A stretch of DNA of 64,000 nt, from positions 1 through 64,000 of the forward strand of contig JAEYSX010000003.1 in the NCBI GenBank assembly GCA_023434325.1, given 5' to 3'. The translations under genes were made by a program, and so were the position numbers. Below are positions 33,509 to 42,465 of this stretch, one piece after another. Numbering within the stretch: position 1 is the first letter of the stretch; each line of letters begins with the position of its first letter. Below the pieces are notes generated by a model. That model did no database searches and had not been told where the DNA came from. It worked only from the letters and a program-made list of their open reading frames with translations. Origin of the DNA: Candidatus Parcubacteria bacterium (GTDB taxonomy: Bacteria > Patescibacteriota > Saccharimonadia > Saccharimonadales > UBA4665).

Positions 33509-35680
33509 CTATGCTTGGTCGTTTGATGGCGCGTCTTCGGCAGCTGGGGCAGCACCAAAGACGTCGTCTAGGCTGCTAACCAAGACCTCGCGTGGGCGGG
33601 CGCCGTCAGCGGGGCCGACTATGCCCTGCTCTTCCATTTCCTCAATCAAGCGTGCTGCGCGGCCGTAGCCGATACGCAAGCGGCGCTGCAAGAGTGATGT
33701 CGACGCTTTGCGCCCCTCGATAACGCAGCGGACTGCATCGCGGAACATATCGTCATCAGAGCTGCCGCCACCGCCGCCCGAGTCAGCCACCACGCCACCC
33801 TTACCATTAAGCTGCACCGGCTGGCTAATCACCTCGGCGTCATACTCTGGCGGACGCTGCATGCGGATAAAGTCGGTAACCTTTTGTGTTTCGTCATCGC
33901 TAATAAACGCGCCCTGAACGCGCTTGGGCTTGGGCATGTCGGCAGTCAGCAGCAACATGTCACCCTGGCCAAGTAATTTTTCGGCACCCATCTGGTCGAT
34001 AATCGTACGGCTGTCTACCTGACTGGCGGTCGTAAACGCGATACGCGCCGGCACGTTGGCCTTGATCAAACCGGTAATAACGTCTACAGATGGGCGCTGC
34101 GTGGCAAGCACCAGATGGATACCCACGGCACGAGCCTTTTGGGCAATACGCACAATCAGCGCCTCGACGTCGCGCGCGGCCATCATCATCAGGTCGGCCA
34201 GCTCGTCGATCACGATTACGATGTAGGGCATGCCCTCCTCTTTTTTGAGGTTGTTGTACTCGACGATGTTGCGCTTGCGCACCTCGGCCAGCGTTTTGTA
34301 GCGGCGCTCCATCTCGGCGACCGCCCACTTAAGCGCGCTAATGCACTTTTCGGGGTCGGTAATCACAGGAGTAAGAAGGTGTGGAATGTCGTCGTATGGC
34401 TTAAGTTCTACCTGCTTGGGGTCGACTAGGATAAGCTTGAGGTCGCTTGGGCTGTTGCGGTACAACATGCTAGTAAGAATGGCGTTGACCATCACCGACT
34501 TACCGGAGCCGGTCTGACCTGCAACCAAAAGGTGTGGCATGCGGGCGAGGTCGGCAACCACAGCCTTACCAGAGATGTCTTTACCAATCGCAAAACCCAA
34601 CGGCCCCTTGATCTCGCCCCAGTCAGAAGATTGCAAAATCGAGCGGAAGCGTACGGTCGCGGATTTGACGTTGGGCACCTCGATACCCACGGCGCGCTTG
34701 CCAGGGATAGGTGCTTCCATGCGGATCGAGTGCGCGGCAAGGTCGAGCGCCAGGTTGTTCTCGAGTGCCGTAATCTTGGTAAGCTTGACGTTAGCCGGGG
34801 GCTTGAGGGTGTACTGCGTTACGCGCGGGCCGACGTTGGCGCCTTCCATCTCGACATCAATATTAAAGTTGGCAAAGGTGCTTTTGATAGCTTCGGCGTT
34901 GCCTTGTACGTCACCAGCATCAGCCTTGTCCTGCTTTTGCTCCAGCAAGTCCAGGCCTGGGAACTTCCAGTTAGGGTCGCTAGCCAAGGTGAGCGCCTCG
35001 TGATTCTCTGCCGGGGCGATCTTTTCGGCCGAGTTACGCAAGCTTGCAAACGGCTTAGCGCTGCTGTTGTGTTGCACTGTAGGCACGCCTTCGTTCAGCT
35101 GGAAGCCGCTCGATTCGGCGCGAACCTTAAGGTCGCCCAGCTCGGAGGTAGTCTCGCGGCGCTTAAACACCGAACCCAGCGCCAAAACCACGCGCGGCGA
35201 AATGCCAAACGCAAAGAATCCGCTCAGTACGGTAAGCACAGCAAATAATATCGATGCCGGCAAAGCATCCAGCGCCAATAGCACCGCGCCGCCCAGCGCC
35301 TCGCCAATGTAGCCGCCGTGGCCGCCTACCCATACACCTGCCTGCTGCTTAGCAAAGCCGGTAAACATCCACGCCGACAAGAACACCAGCACGCCAAGCA
35401 TGCTAAAAAGCTTGCCGCGTGGGATACGGTTGTCCTCGCCGATAAACTTGTAGACGCCCCAGTACGCGAATGCCAGCGGCAGCAAATATGCCGCCCAGCC
35501 GATCGCCCAATAGCCGCCCTCAAAGGCACCAATCGGCAAGTTGCCGCCAGTACCAAAACCGCCAAGCAGTAAAAACAGCGCCAAGACACATAACAGAATA
35601 CCGCCAGCTAGCGGCCAAAAGGTCGAGCGCTCGGCGTTTTCTACTTTTTTCTTCTTGGACGTTTTTTTCTTTTTGGCCAT
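33509..35680 (-). CDS. ftsK: DNA translocase FtsK/SpoIIIE
   Basis: 723 residues from the ATG at 35680. Moves chromosome ends through the closing septum. A Lys-rich start, about four membrane segments (residues 20-160), a linker, the alpha/beta motor with Walker A GQTGSGKS and Walker B IVIVIDELADLMMM, and a C-terminal gamma winged helix (LQRRLRIGYGRAARLIEEME) that reads oriented DNA sites. The frame extending to 35719 starts in the promoter: TATAAT (rc at 35690-35695) ends 9 nt before the ATG, preceded by TTGTCG at 18-bp spacing. Confidence 0.96.
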   Translation of the reverse strand: MAKKKKTSKKKKVENAERSTFWPLAGGILLCVLALFLLLGGFGTGGNLPIGAFEGGYWAIGWAAYLLPLAFAYWGVYKFIGEDNRIPRGKLFSMLGVLVFLSAWMFTGFAKQQAGVWVGGHGGYIGEALGGAVLLALDALPASILFAVLTVLSGFFAFGISPRVVLALGSVFKRRETTSELGDLKVRAESSGFQLNEGVPTVQHNSSAKPFASLRNSAEKIAPAENHEALTLASDPNWKFPGLDLLEQKQDKADAGDVQGNAEAIKSTFANFNIDVEMEGANVGPRVTQYTLKPPANVKLTKITALENNLALDLAAHSIRMEAPIPGKRAVGIEVPNVKSATVRFRSILQSSDWGEIKGPLGFAIGKDISGKAVVADLARMPHLLVAGQTGSGKSVMVNAILTSMLYRNSPSDLKLILVDPKQVELKPYDDIPHLLTPVITDPEKCISALKWAVAEMERRYKTLAEVRKRNIVEYNNLKKEEGMPYIVIVIDELADLMMMAARDVEALIVRIAQKARAVGIHLVLATQRPSVDVITGLIKANVPARIAFTTASQVDSRTIIDQMGAEKLLGQGDMLLLTADMPKPKRVQGAFISDDETQKVTDFIRMQRPPEYDAEVISQPVQLNGKGGVVADSGGGGGSSDDDMFRDAVRCVIEGRKASTSLLQRRLRIGYGRAARLIEEMEEQGIVGPADGARPREVLVSSLDDVFGAAPAAEDAPSNDQA

Positions 35681-35752
35681 CGTCTTTGTATTATACCTCT
35701 TACGTATAGAGGTCGACAATAATACTAATTATAGCAAAATTTACAACTATTG

Positions 35753-36775
35753 TCAATTGCGCCTCTTCTTCCTGTGTCTACCTGGGGGCTCGTCAGGAGG
35801 AGCACTAGGCTCGGCCGACTCAGCCCCACCCCCTGCTTCCTCTTTTGTCCTTCGTATAACCGGCAACATCGCCGTCACCCGACTCAACGCGGCGATAACT
35901 CGCCTACGAGGATCTGGCGGGTCAGACTGCTCTGACGTTTGTCCGGCAACCCTACGCCGGTGCGCGTCGAGTATATCCTTTACATCCTGGTCGCTCTGAA
36001 CCGTCACGCGCGAAAACTGTCCTTCTATAGCGTGTACCTCCTCTCTGCTGGCGCCGAGTGCATGTAACACGTCATCGACGCGCGACTTTTCTGGCAATGA
36101 CAACCTATTCAGGATGCGCAACACCTCCTCCTTGCTAGTCACCTCGCCAATCTCTAACTGCCTATGAAATCGCATGACACCCTCGACTCTATATAGTTGA
36201 GGGCGATCGACCAGTAGTATGCGTTCCCCGTGTGCAAAGCCCATATACACGCTCGTCCCCAGTGGAAGTCGAGGATTATCAGGGTCGCTGCGCAACAAAC
36301 TGCCCGCATCATTGACGTTATACATTCCGAGTATATCGTTTACAAATGCGCGCATATCACTGCGCTCCCATGTCTCGACAAGCTCTTTAAAAATAACTTG
36401 GCTCCTCGGACCGTCCTCTGATTGCGCTTGGACGAAATCATTTACAACGCCCATCACATGATCCGCATACACCGAGTCACCCGGCACGCGCACCAAGCTA
36501 CCATCTGGATTTGTCGGCATACGACGAAGCGCGTTCCCAGTAAACGTCCTTATGACCCCGGCGTTATCTGACCTATCCATCTCGGGCACGCGCCCAAACT
36601 CTACCGCCTCCACTGGCTCACCGTACGTAAACTCTCCAAAGGGGATACGCTCGACACCTTGCTGGTGCAAACTGTCAATGAGTAGAGCATCATAACTGGG
36701 CCGGCGAGCATAACCCGGCCCAACGTTGTGACCTGGGCCACCCCACCCCCATTCACCACCCCCAGGGCGCGTCAT
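35753..36775 (-). CDS. Hypothetical protein, lineage-specific, with disordered ends
   Basis: 340 residues. Gly/Trp-rich N-terminus (GGGEWGWGGPG), a mixed alpha/beta middle, and a Pro/Arg-rich C-terminus (PPDEPPGRHRKKRRN) that looks disordered. No signal peptide and no recognised family. It is a single gene between ftsK and rnj. Confidence 0.62.
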   Translation of the reverse strand: MTRPGGGEWGWGGPGHNVGPGYARRPSYDALLIDSLHQQGVERIPFGEFTYGEPVEAVEFGRVPEMDRSDNAGVIRTFTGNALRRMPTNPDGSLVRVPGDSVYADHVMGVVNDFVQAQSEDGPRSQVIFKELVETWERSDMRAFVNDILGMYNVNDAGSLLRSDPDNPRLPLGTSVYMGFAHGERILLVDRPQLYRVEGVMRFHRQLEIGEVTSKEEVLRILNRLSLPEKSRVDDVLHALGASREEVHAIEGQFSRVTVQSDQDVKDILDAHRRRVAGQTSEQSDPPDPRRRVIAALSRVTAMLPVIRRTKEEAGGGAESAEPSAPPDEPPGRHRKKRRN

Positions 36776-36872
36776 ACTTTAGCAGCCTTTGTGTCTACTC
36801 GTAATTTCATCAGTCCTCACCGTATATCTAAAAAGTAATGGTCACTATTTAGTCATGCGCAAGCAGCCGCAA

Positions 36873-36905
36873 CAGTAAGATATCTTACTGACTACTCGCA
36901 GTAAG
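36873..36905. promoter_or_regulatory. Palindrome cluster: three alternating CAGTAAG/CTTACTG boxes
   Basis: CAGTAAGATATCTTACTG (36873-36890) is a perfect 18-bp palindrome. A further CAGTAAG at 36899-36905 can pair with the CTTACTG at 36884-36890 instead. It lies between the 35753 gene and rnj, beside a terminator. Either an operator for a dimeric regulator or mutually exclusive RNA hairpins. Confidence 0.6.
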
Positions 36906-36915
36906 AGGCGTAAGC

Positions 36916-36954
36916 AAAGAACCCGCCCCTTTTAGTACATGGGTCGGGTTCTTT
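36916..36954 (-). terminator. Hairpin downstream of rnj
   Basis: AAAGAACCCG (36916-36925) pairs with CGGGTTCTTT (36945-36954) across a 19-nt loop that can extend the stem (GCCC/GGGT). It lies 22 bp past the rnj stop codon. T runs are short on either side, so efficiency is uncertain. Confidence 0.65.
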
Positions 36955-36976
36955 CTTTGGGAGATGTCGAGCAAAG

Positions 36977-39049
36977 CTAGTCGACGCGGGCGTCGGTGCC
37001 AAGGAGACGGGCTCGCATGGCCTGGAAGCGCTTTTCTTGCTCGGCAGCGATCTCTTCGCCGGTCTTGGTGCGGCCGCCGCTAGAGGTCTTGACCTCGGCT
37101 TTACCGCCAATAACGTTAACCACAGGGATAACGATCGGGCTGCGCTGCGTTTGCTCAAACAGGTAATGCGTGATGTGATCCTTGAGCTCGGCCTTAAAGC
37201 GGTCGAGATCAACGCGCTTAAAGCGCTGCTGTACGGCGCGGCGCAACTCGGCGCGCAGGCCGTTCATGAGCTCTTCTTGCTCGCGCATGTAGATAAAGCC
37301 GCGCGATACGATGTCTGGGCTGGTTAGCAACTGACCTGTCTTTTTGTCGATCGTTACAACTACTGTTACCAGGCCGCTTTCGCTCATCAACACACGGTCT
37401 TTAACGACAACGTTATTGACGATGGCGCCGGTTTGGTCAACCAGCAAGCTGCCCGACGGTACGTCTGGTAGGCGTTCCCAGCTGTCGGCAGTAAAGGCAA
37501 TTTGGTTGCCGTTCTCTGCCTGAATAACGTTTTTGCGTGCCCAGCCTTCCTCGATTGCCATGTCGGCGTGGTACTTACGTGGAAGCGGACCACCGTAGAT
37601 TGGCAAGAAGAACTTGGGGCGAACGATGTGCAGCATCTCGCGGTACTCGTCGCGGCGGGCGTGGCCGGATACGTGCAGCGGGCCGCAGCCGTCAACCTCG
37701 TGGGTTGGGTGACGGAACAAGTGAACGCCTCGGCGAGTCAGGTCATCGGCGATAGCCGCGTAGCGAACCTCGTTACCAGGGATCGGACCGGAGCTAATAA
37801 CGACAGTGTCGCCCTCGTTGAGCTTGATGTACTTGTGCTCGCCTTCGGCCATGCGCTGCAAAGCGGCGCCTGGCTCACCCTGACCACCTGTACAAATAAC
37901 CAGTACCTTGTCGTCGGGGATGTTTGGCATTTCGCGCATAGCGAGTACGGTGCCCTTAGGAATTTTGAGGATACCCTGGCGCACTGCAATCTCGGCGTAG
38001 CTCATCATGCTGCGGCCATCTAGCGCCACACGGCGACCAGCAGCTACAGCGGCGTTGACGATCATCTGTACGCGGTTCATGTTACTCGAAAAGATGGCAC
38101 AGAACACACGACCCTCGGCGTTGCCGATAATGTCGTGAAAGCTGTCTTGCAACGTGCTCTCGGTAGGCGTGCGGCCCGGCAAAGCCGTTCCACAACTGTC
38201 GCTCATCAAGAGCAATACGCCCTCGTCACCAAGTTCGCGCAAACGTGCGGCGTCGGTTGGCATTTCGTCAAGTGGTTCTGGGTCAAGACGCCAGTCACCG
38301 GTGTTAATGATCCGGCCGACAGGAGTGTCAACAACGATACAGCTAGACTCGGGCACGGAGTGCGTAATGCGCACCAGCTCGATCATAAACGGCCCGAGCT
38401 TAACCCGCTCGTGCGCGTCCATGTTCATGATCTGCAAGTCAGGCTTGTATTCCAGACCGGTCTCGGCAGCAGCGTCGTCAAACGTCTTTTCTACCACGCC
38501 GAGCGTAAAACGCGAACCGTAAATCGGTGCCGGAATCTTGGGGACAATGTGCTTAAGGCCGCCCAAGTGGTCGAGGTGACCGTGAGTAATGATGTAGCCC
38601 TTAAGTTTGTGCTTGATGCTCTCGAGGTAGGTGGGGTCGGCAATCGTGTAGTTGACGCCGGGTAGCTCTACGCCCAGGTTGTTACCGCAGTCCAAAACAA
38701 TTGCGCTATCTTGCCACTCGATAACCTGCATGTTCTTTTCGCCGATATCAAACTGTCCACCCAAGAAGGTGATCTTAAGCTTGTCAATGTCGTCGGCAAT
38801 AACGTTGGCACGGCGAGGCTTTTCTTGCCCCTCTACCGCTGCAGGCATGTACTGGTTAGCAATGCGCTGCGCGTCGGTCTGGGCGCGCTTTTGAGCACGT
38901 ACAGCGGCACCACGTGACTGCATAGCACCCTGAACGGTCAGCTGTGGACCAGCCTGACCTTTTTGCTGCTGTCCGCCGCGCTGACCATTTGGCCGACCGC
39001 CTTGCTGACGTCTTGGCCTGTTGTTCTGCCTATCTGATTTTTTATCCAT
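36977..39049 (-). CDS. rnj: Ribonuclease J
   Basis: 690 residues. Metallo-beta-lactamase exo-/endoribonuclease in mRNA decay and rRNA processing. About 85 N-terminal residues are basic, Gln/Gly/Arg-rich and likely disordered. The catalytic ITHGHLDHLGG, SDSCGTALPG, the beta-CASP motif and HVSGHARRDEY are present. It ends the rpsO-pnp-X-udg-rnj cluster, 36 nt after udg. The long basic tail may bind RNA or partners such as PNPase. Confidence 0.96.
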   Translation of the reverse strand: MDKKSDRQNNRPRRQQGGRPNGQRGGQQQKGQAGPQLTVQGAMQSRGAAVRAQKRAQTDAQRIANQYMPAAVEGQEKPRRANVIADDIDKLKITFLGGQFDIGEKNMQVIEWQDSAIVLDCGNNLGVELPGVNYTIADPTYLESIKHKLKGYIITHGHLDHLGGLKHIVPKIPAPIYGSRFTLGVVEKTFDDAAAETGLEYKPDLQIMNMDAHERVKLGPFMIELVRITHSVPESSCIVVDTPVGRIINTGDWRLDPEPLDEMPTDAARLRELGDEGVLLLMSDSCGTALPGRTPTESTLQDSFHDIIGNAEGRVFCAIFSSNMNRVQMIVNAAVAAGRRVALDGRSMMSYAEIAVRQGILKIPKGTVLAMREMPNIPDDKVLVICTGGQGEPGAALQRMAEGEHKYIKLNEGDTVVISSGPIPGNEVRYAAIADDLTRRGVHLFRHPTHEVDGCGPLHVSGHARRDEYREMLHIVRPKFFLPIYGGPLPRKYHADMAIEEGWARKNVIQAENGNQIAFTADSWERLPDVPSGSLLVDQTGAIVNNVVVKDRVLMSESGLVTVVVTIDKKTGQLLTSPDIVSRGFIYMREQEELMNGLRAELRRAVQQRFKRVDLDRFKAELKDHITHYLFEQTQRSPIVIPVVNVIGGKAEVKTSSGGRTKTGEEIAAEQEKRFQAMRARLLGTDARVD

Positions 39050-39085
39050 ATGTTGTTCCCTTTCTTTTTAAGAGATTGTTATTAA

Positions 39086-39643
39086 TTACGAAATAAGTTT
39101 GGCGATGACCTGAAAATCATCAAAAATTGATTGTTTGAGCGACCGATTGTACAACACCGCTGCAGGGTGATAAAGCGGCAATATTGTCCAGCCCTGCCAC
39201 TGCTGGGGCACGCCATGACCTTTGCCGATAACCAGGTCTGGCAAAAAACAATTGGCGCCGTGCCGCCCGAGGGTAACGATCACTTTTGGCTGGATGACCT
39301 CTATTTGAGCCATCAGGTACGGCCAAAAAGCGTCTTTCTCTGCGGGTTTGGGGTCGCGGTTGTTGGGCGGACGGTACTTTACAATACTGGTGATAAAAAC
39401 GTCCTCGCGCTTTAACCCAATGCTGTCTAGCAACTCGTTTAGAAACTTGCCTGCCGCTCCCACAAACGGCAAACCCGTCTCGTCCTCGTTGCGTCCTGGC
39501 GCTTCGCCGATAAACATGACGTTAGCGTTTGGACTACCTTCGCCCGGTACAAGGTTCTTGGCTGTCTTGGCCAAATCCGGGCAGACATTGTTTTTTACAA
39601 TCTCTGCCGCAATTTGATCAAGCTTGACTTGCTGGTCGCTCAT
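39086..39643 (-). CDS. udg: Family-4-like uracil-DNA glycosylase lacking most iron-sulfur cysteines
   Basis: 185 residues. Excises uracil from DNA. GEAPGRNEDETGLPFVGAAG is the active-site motif, and LYHPAAVLYN the C-terminal His motif. Family 4 enzymes hold a 4Fe-4S cluster through four Cys. Here the N-terminal pair is reduced to one (NNVCPDL), the KCRPPNNRDP motif reads KYRPPNNRDP, and the fourth Cys position reads AFWPYL. Only one ligand remains, so the cluster is probably absent. It overlaps the upstream small gene by 4 nt. Confidence 0.9.
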   Translation of the reverse strand: MSDQQVKLDQIAAEIVKNNVCPDLAKTAKNLVPGEGSPNANVMFIGEAPGRNEDETGLPFVGAAGKFLNELLDSIGLKREDVFITSIVKYRPPNNRDPKPAEKDAFWPYLMAQIEVIQPKVIVTLGRHGANCFLPDLVIGKGHGVPQQWQGWTILPLYHPAAVLYNRSLKQSIFDDFQVIAKLIS

Positions 39644-39852
39644 TTTCGCTTGTTAAAGATAGCTACCGATAGCTCTCGTATACCGATGAACAGCAAGATG
39701 AATGCTATGGCGTAGTCCAGCAAACTACCGGTGTCGATGGCCCAGCCGATGAAGACGTAGGCCAGGCCCAGACCCACCAGGCCGTATGCGGCCTGGAACC
39801 ATCTATTCCTTGCTAGTTTACTAAGCCAGCTCTGGCTCTTTGGCTTTTCCAT
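39640..39852 (-). CDS. Small membrane protein between pnp and udg
   Basis: 70 residues, two hydrophobic helices (about residues 21-39 and 44-64) and basic ends. The start lies inside the last 32 nt of pnp and the stop overlaps the udg start, so it is translationally coupled on both sides. It could tether RNA-decay proteins to the membrane, but nothing in the sequence shows this. Confidence 0.75.
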   Translation of the reverse strand: MEKPKSQSWLSKLARNRWFQAAYGLVGLGLAYVFIGWAIDTGSLLDYAIAFILLFIGIRELSVAIFNKRK

Positions 39853-41980
39853 CCTGCAAATCCCTCATTGCTGCCTTCATGCTCAACTGCAAGCGTCCGC
39901 GGTCGTCTACGGCGACCAGCTTAACGGTAACTTTGTCGCCTTCTTTCACGACGTCGCTAGGCTTATTGACGCGCTCTTCCTTCATTTCGCTCACGTGTAC
40001 CAGGCCGTCTTTGCCGGGCATAATCTGCACAAAGGCGCCAAAGTCCATAACGCTGACAACGGGCTTGTCAAAGTAGATCTTGCCGACCTCTGGCTCCTCG
40101 ACAATGCTAAAGATCCACTCCTTAGCCTTGTTAATGCTCTCGCCGTCGGGGCTGGCGATCATAATCGTACCGTCGTCCTTGATGTCGATCTCGGCGCCGG
40201 TTTCGCCGGTGATCTTTTGGATCGTCTCGCCGCCCTTACCGATAACTTCGCGGATCTTGTCGGGGTTAATCTGGATTGCCTCGACGCGTGGTGCGTATGG
40301 GCTTAGCTCGGTACGTGGCTGGTTGATAGTAGTGAGCATGTGCTCGAGGATATATGCACGACCCTCTTTACCCTGCAATAGCGCTTGCTTAAGCGTCTCG
40401 ACTGGCAGGCCGTGAACCTTCATGTCCATCTGCAAAGCAGTAATACCCTTACTGGTTCCGGCAGTCTTAAAGTCCATGTCACCGGCAAAGTCCTCGGCAT
40501 CGGCGATGTCGCTCAGGATAACGGTTTGATTACCATCGGTCATCATGCCCATAGCGATACCACTTACTGGTGCGGTGATTGGCACACCAGCGTCCATCAG
40601 TGCCAGGATGCTGCTACACGTAGCGGCCATGCTGGTGCTGCCGTTCTGGCTCATGATCTCGGTGGCCGAGCGGATCGTGTACGGGAAGTCCGCTTCGGTC
40701 GGTAGTACCGGCAAAATAGCGCGCTCGGCGAGGGCGCTGTGGCCGATCTCGCGGCGGCCGGGGCTGCCTAGGCGCTTGATTTCGCCCACGGTGTAACCTG
40801 GGGCGTTATAGTGATGGAAGAAGCGCTTTTCTTCGTTGCGCTCCATGGTGTCAATCATCTGTGCGTAGCTAAGCGGCGCAAGCGTCACGATGTTCATAGC
40901 CTGCGTCAAACCGCGGGTAAAGAGGCTAGAGCCGTGTGCGCGTGGCAACAGGCCGACTTCGCTCGACAAAGTACGGATCTCGGTAAAGCCGCGGCCGTCA
41001 GGGCGCACGCCGTCTACCAAAATGTCCTTACGGACGTCTTTGTTGGCAGCGCTGGCAAAAGCGTCTTCGTAGTCGCGCTTTACGGCGTCCCACTCGTCAC
41101 CAAGCTGCTCGGCAAAGTGCTCCATCAGCTCGACGCGCAGCTTGTGCATGCGCTCGTGGCGCTCGGGCATTGGGGCGCGAAGCTTCTCGCCCATCTTGCC
41201 AGCCAAAAACTCGTCGACTTGCTTTTGCACTTCTTCATCTGGCAACGACAGTTCGTACTCCTGAGGAGTGACGCCAACCTTGGCGATTAGCTCTTTTTGC
41301 AACTGAATTGCTGGCTGGATAGCCTCGTGAGCCCACGCCAATGTTTCGGCTACGACTTCTTCGGACACTTCGTTGGCGCCAGCTTCGACCATCATGATAC
41401 CGCTCTCGGTACCGGCGACAATCAAATCGAGGTCGTTAGTGCGGCCGTCTTCGAGTGACAAGAACGCCTGAGGCTTACCGTCAACCAAGCCGATACGCAA
41501 GCCGGCAACAGGGCCTTCAAATGGTGCACCGGTCAGCATAAAGGCAGTGCTCATGGCGATCATTGCCACCATGTCCGGGCGGAAAGCCGGGTCGGCGCTT
41601 AGAACGCTGGCTACACCTTGTACTTCGTGGCGGTAGCCCTTGGGCCACAGCGGACGAATCGGACGGTCGATCAAACGACCAATCAGGATGGCTTCGTCGC
41701 TTGGCTTGCCTTCGCGCTTGATAAAGCGGCTGCCGCTAATCTTGCCCGCGGCATAAAACTTCTCTTCGTAGTCGATGCTCAATGGAAAGTAGTCAAAACC
41801 AGCCAAAGGCTTGTCGCTGACCATCGCTGTTCCCAGCACTACTGTGTCGCCGTAGCGAACAATGACGCTGGCGCTCGTACGAAACCCAACGCGGTTAACC
41901 TCAAGACTCAGCTTGCGGCCGCAAAACTCGGTTTCTACGACTGTTATTTGTTTTCCAAAGGGGTTTACTGTCTGTCCCAC
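39821..41980 (-). CDS. pnp: Polynucleotide phosphorylase
   Basis: 719 residues from a GTG at 41980. Phosphorolytic 3'-5' exoribonuclease. Two RNase PH domains are separated by a helical linker; the second carries FTRGLTQAMNIVTLAP and MTDGNQTVILSDIADAEDFAGDMDFKTAGT. A KH domain (IREVIGKGGETIQKITGETG) and an S1 domain (FVQIMPGKDGLVHVSEM) end the protein. Downstream of rpsO, as in many bacteria, and overlapping the next gene. Confidence 0.97.
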   Translation of the reverse strand: MGQTVNPFGKQITVVETEFCGRKLSLEVNRVGFRTSASVIVRYGDTVVLGTAMVSDKPLAGFDYFPLSIDYEEKFYAAGKISGSRFIKREGKPSDEAILIGRLIDRPIRPLWPKGYRHEVQGVASVLSADPAFRPDMVAMIAMSTAFMLTGAPFEGPVAGLRIGLVDGKPQAFLSLEDGRTNDLDLIVAGTESGIMMVEAGANEVSEEVVAETLAWAHEAIQPAIQLQKELIAKVGVTPQEYELSLPDEEVQKQVDEFLAGKMGEKLRAPMPERHERMHKLRVELMEHFAEQLGDEWDAVKRDYEDAFASAANKDVRKDILVDGVRPDGRGFTEIRTLSSEVGLLPRAHGSSLFTRGLTQAMNIVTLAPLSYAQMIDTMERNEEKRFFHHYNAPGYTVGEIKRLGSPGRREIGHSALAERAILPVLPTEADFPYTIRSATEIMSQNGSTSMAATCSSILALMDAGVPITAPVSGIAMGMMTDGNQTVILSDIADAEDFAGDMDFKTAGTSKGITALQMDMKVHGLPVETLKQALLQGKEGRAYILEHMLTTINQPRTELSPYAPRVEAIQINPDKIREVIGKGGETIQKITGETGAEIDIKDDGTIMIASPDGESINKAKEWIFSIVEEPEVGKIYFDKPVVSVMDFGAFVQIMPGKDGLVHVSEMKEERVNKPSDVVKEGDKVTVKLVAVDDRGRLQLSMKAAMRDLQDGKAKEPELA

Positions 41981-42105
41981 TTATTCCAGACCTTTCTCTA
42001 GCGAGGTAACGGGCACGGTTCAAATATATGACGTCCTTGTGCTATCTGAAAACGGCGCATATATCTGTACTCTGCCCGCTACGTCGTACCTAGCAATTTA
42101 ATGTG

Positions 42106-42136
42106 CACAAGCTTGTGACCTCGAGAGTTCGAGGTC
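42106..42136 (-). other. Two small hairpins between rpsO and pnp
   Basis: CACAAGCTTGTG (42106-42117) is a perfect 12-bp palindrome. Adjacent GACCTCGA/TCGAGGTC (42117-42136) forms an 8-bp stem with a 4-nt loop. There is no T run. In other bacteria the rpsO-pnp spacer carries processing and terminator hairpins; a similar role is possible here. Confidence 0.5.
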
Positions 42137-42149
42137 AGTAGTCTATACA

Positions 42150-42416
42150 CTAACGACGGATGCCGAGCTTTTTGATGAGTTCGAGATACGCGTTGGAGTC
42201 TTTGGCAGCGATGTACTGCAGGTGGCGCTTGCGCTTACCAACCATTTGCAATAGGCCACGGCGAGCAGCAAAGTCCTTTTTGTTGGCCTTGAGGTGCTCA
42301 GTTAACTCTTTGATGCGCTCTGTCAGGACGCCAACTTGTACGCGGGCGCTTCCGGTGTCGTTTTTACTGGTTTGCAGGTCTTTTACGACTGCCTGCTTTT
42401 TCTCACTTGAAATCAT
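42150..42416 (-). CDS. rpsO: 30S ribosomal protein S15
   Basis: 88 residues, the usual length, with the S15 core TGSARVQVGVLTERIKELTEH and GLLQMVGKRKRHLQYI. Binds 16S rRNA early in assembly. TTGTCA (rc 42449-42454) and TACAAT (rc 42426-42431) are 17 bp apart, and the -10 ends 9 nt before the ATG, predicting a leaderless mRNA even for this strongly expressed gene. Confidence 0.97.
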   Translation of the reverse strand: MISSEKKQAVVKDLQTSKNDTGSARVQVGVLTERIKELTEHLKANKKDFAARRGLLQMVGKRKRHLQYIAAKDSNAYLELIKKLGIRR

Positions 42417-42465
42417 ACTTTTATGATTGTATCAGATAGAGCGCCGTCTGACAAGATGTTTGTCA

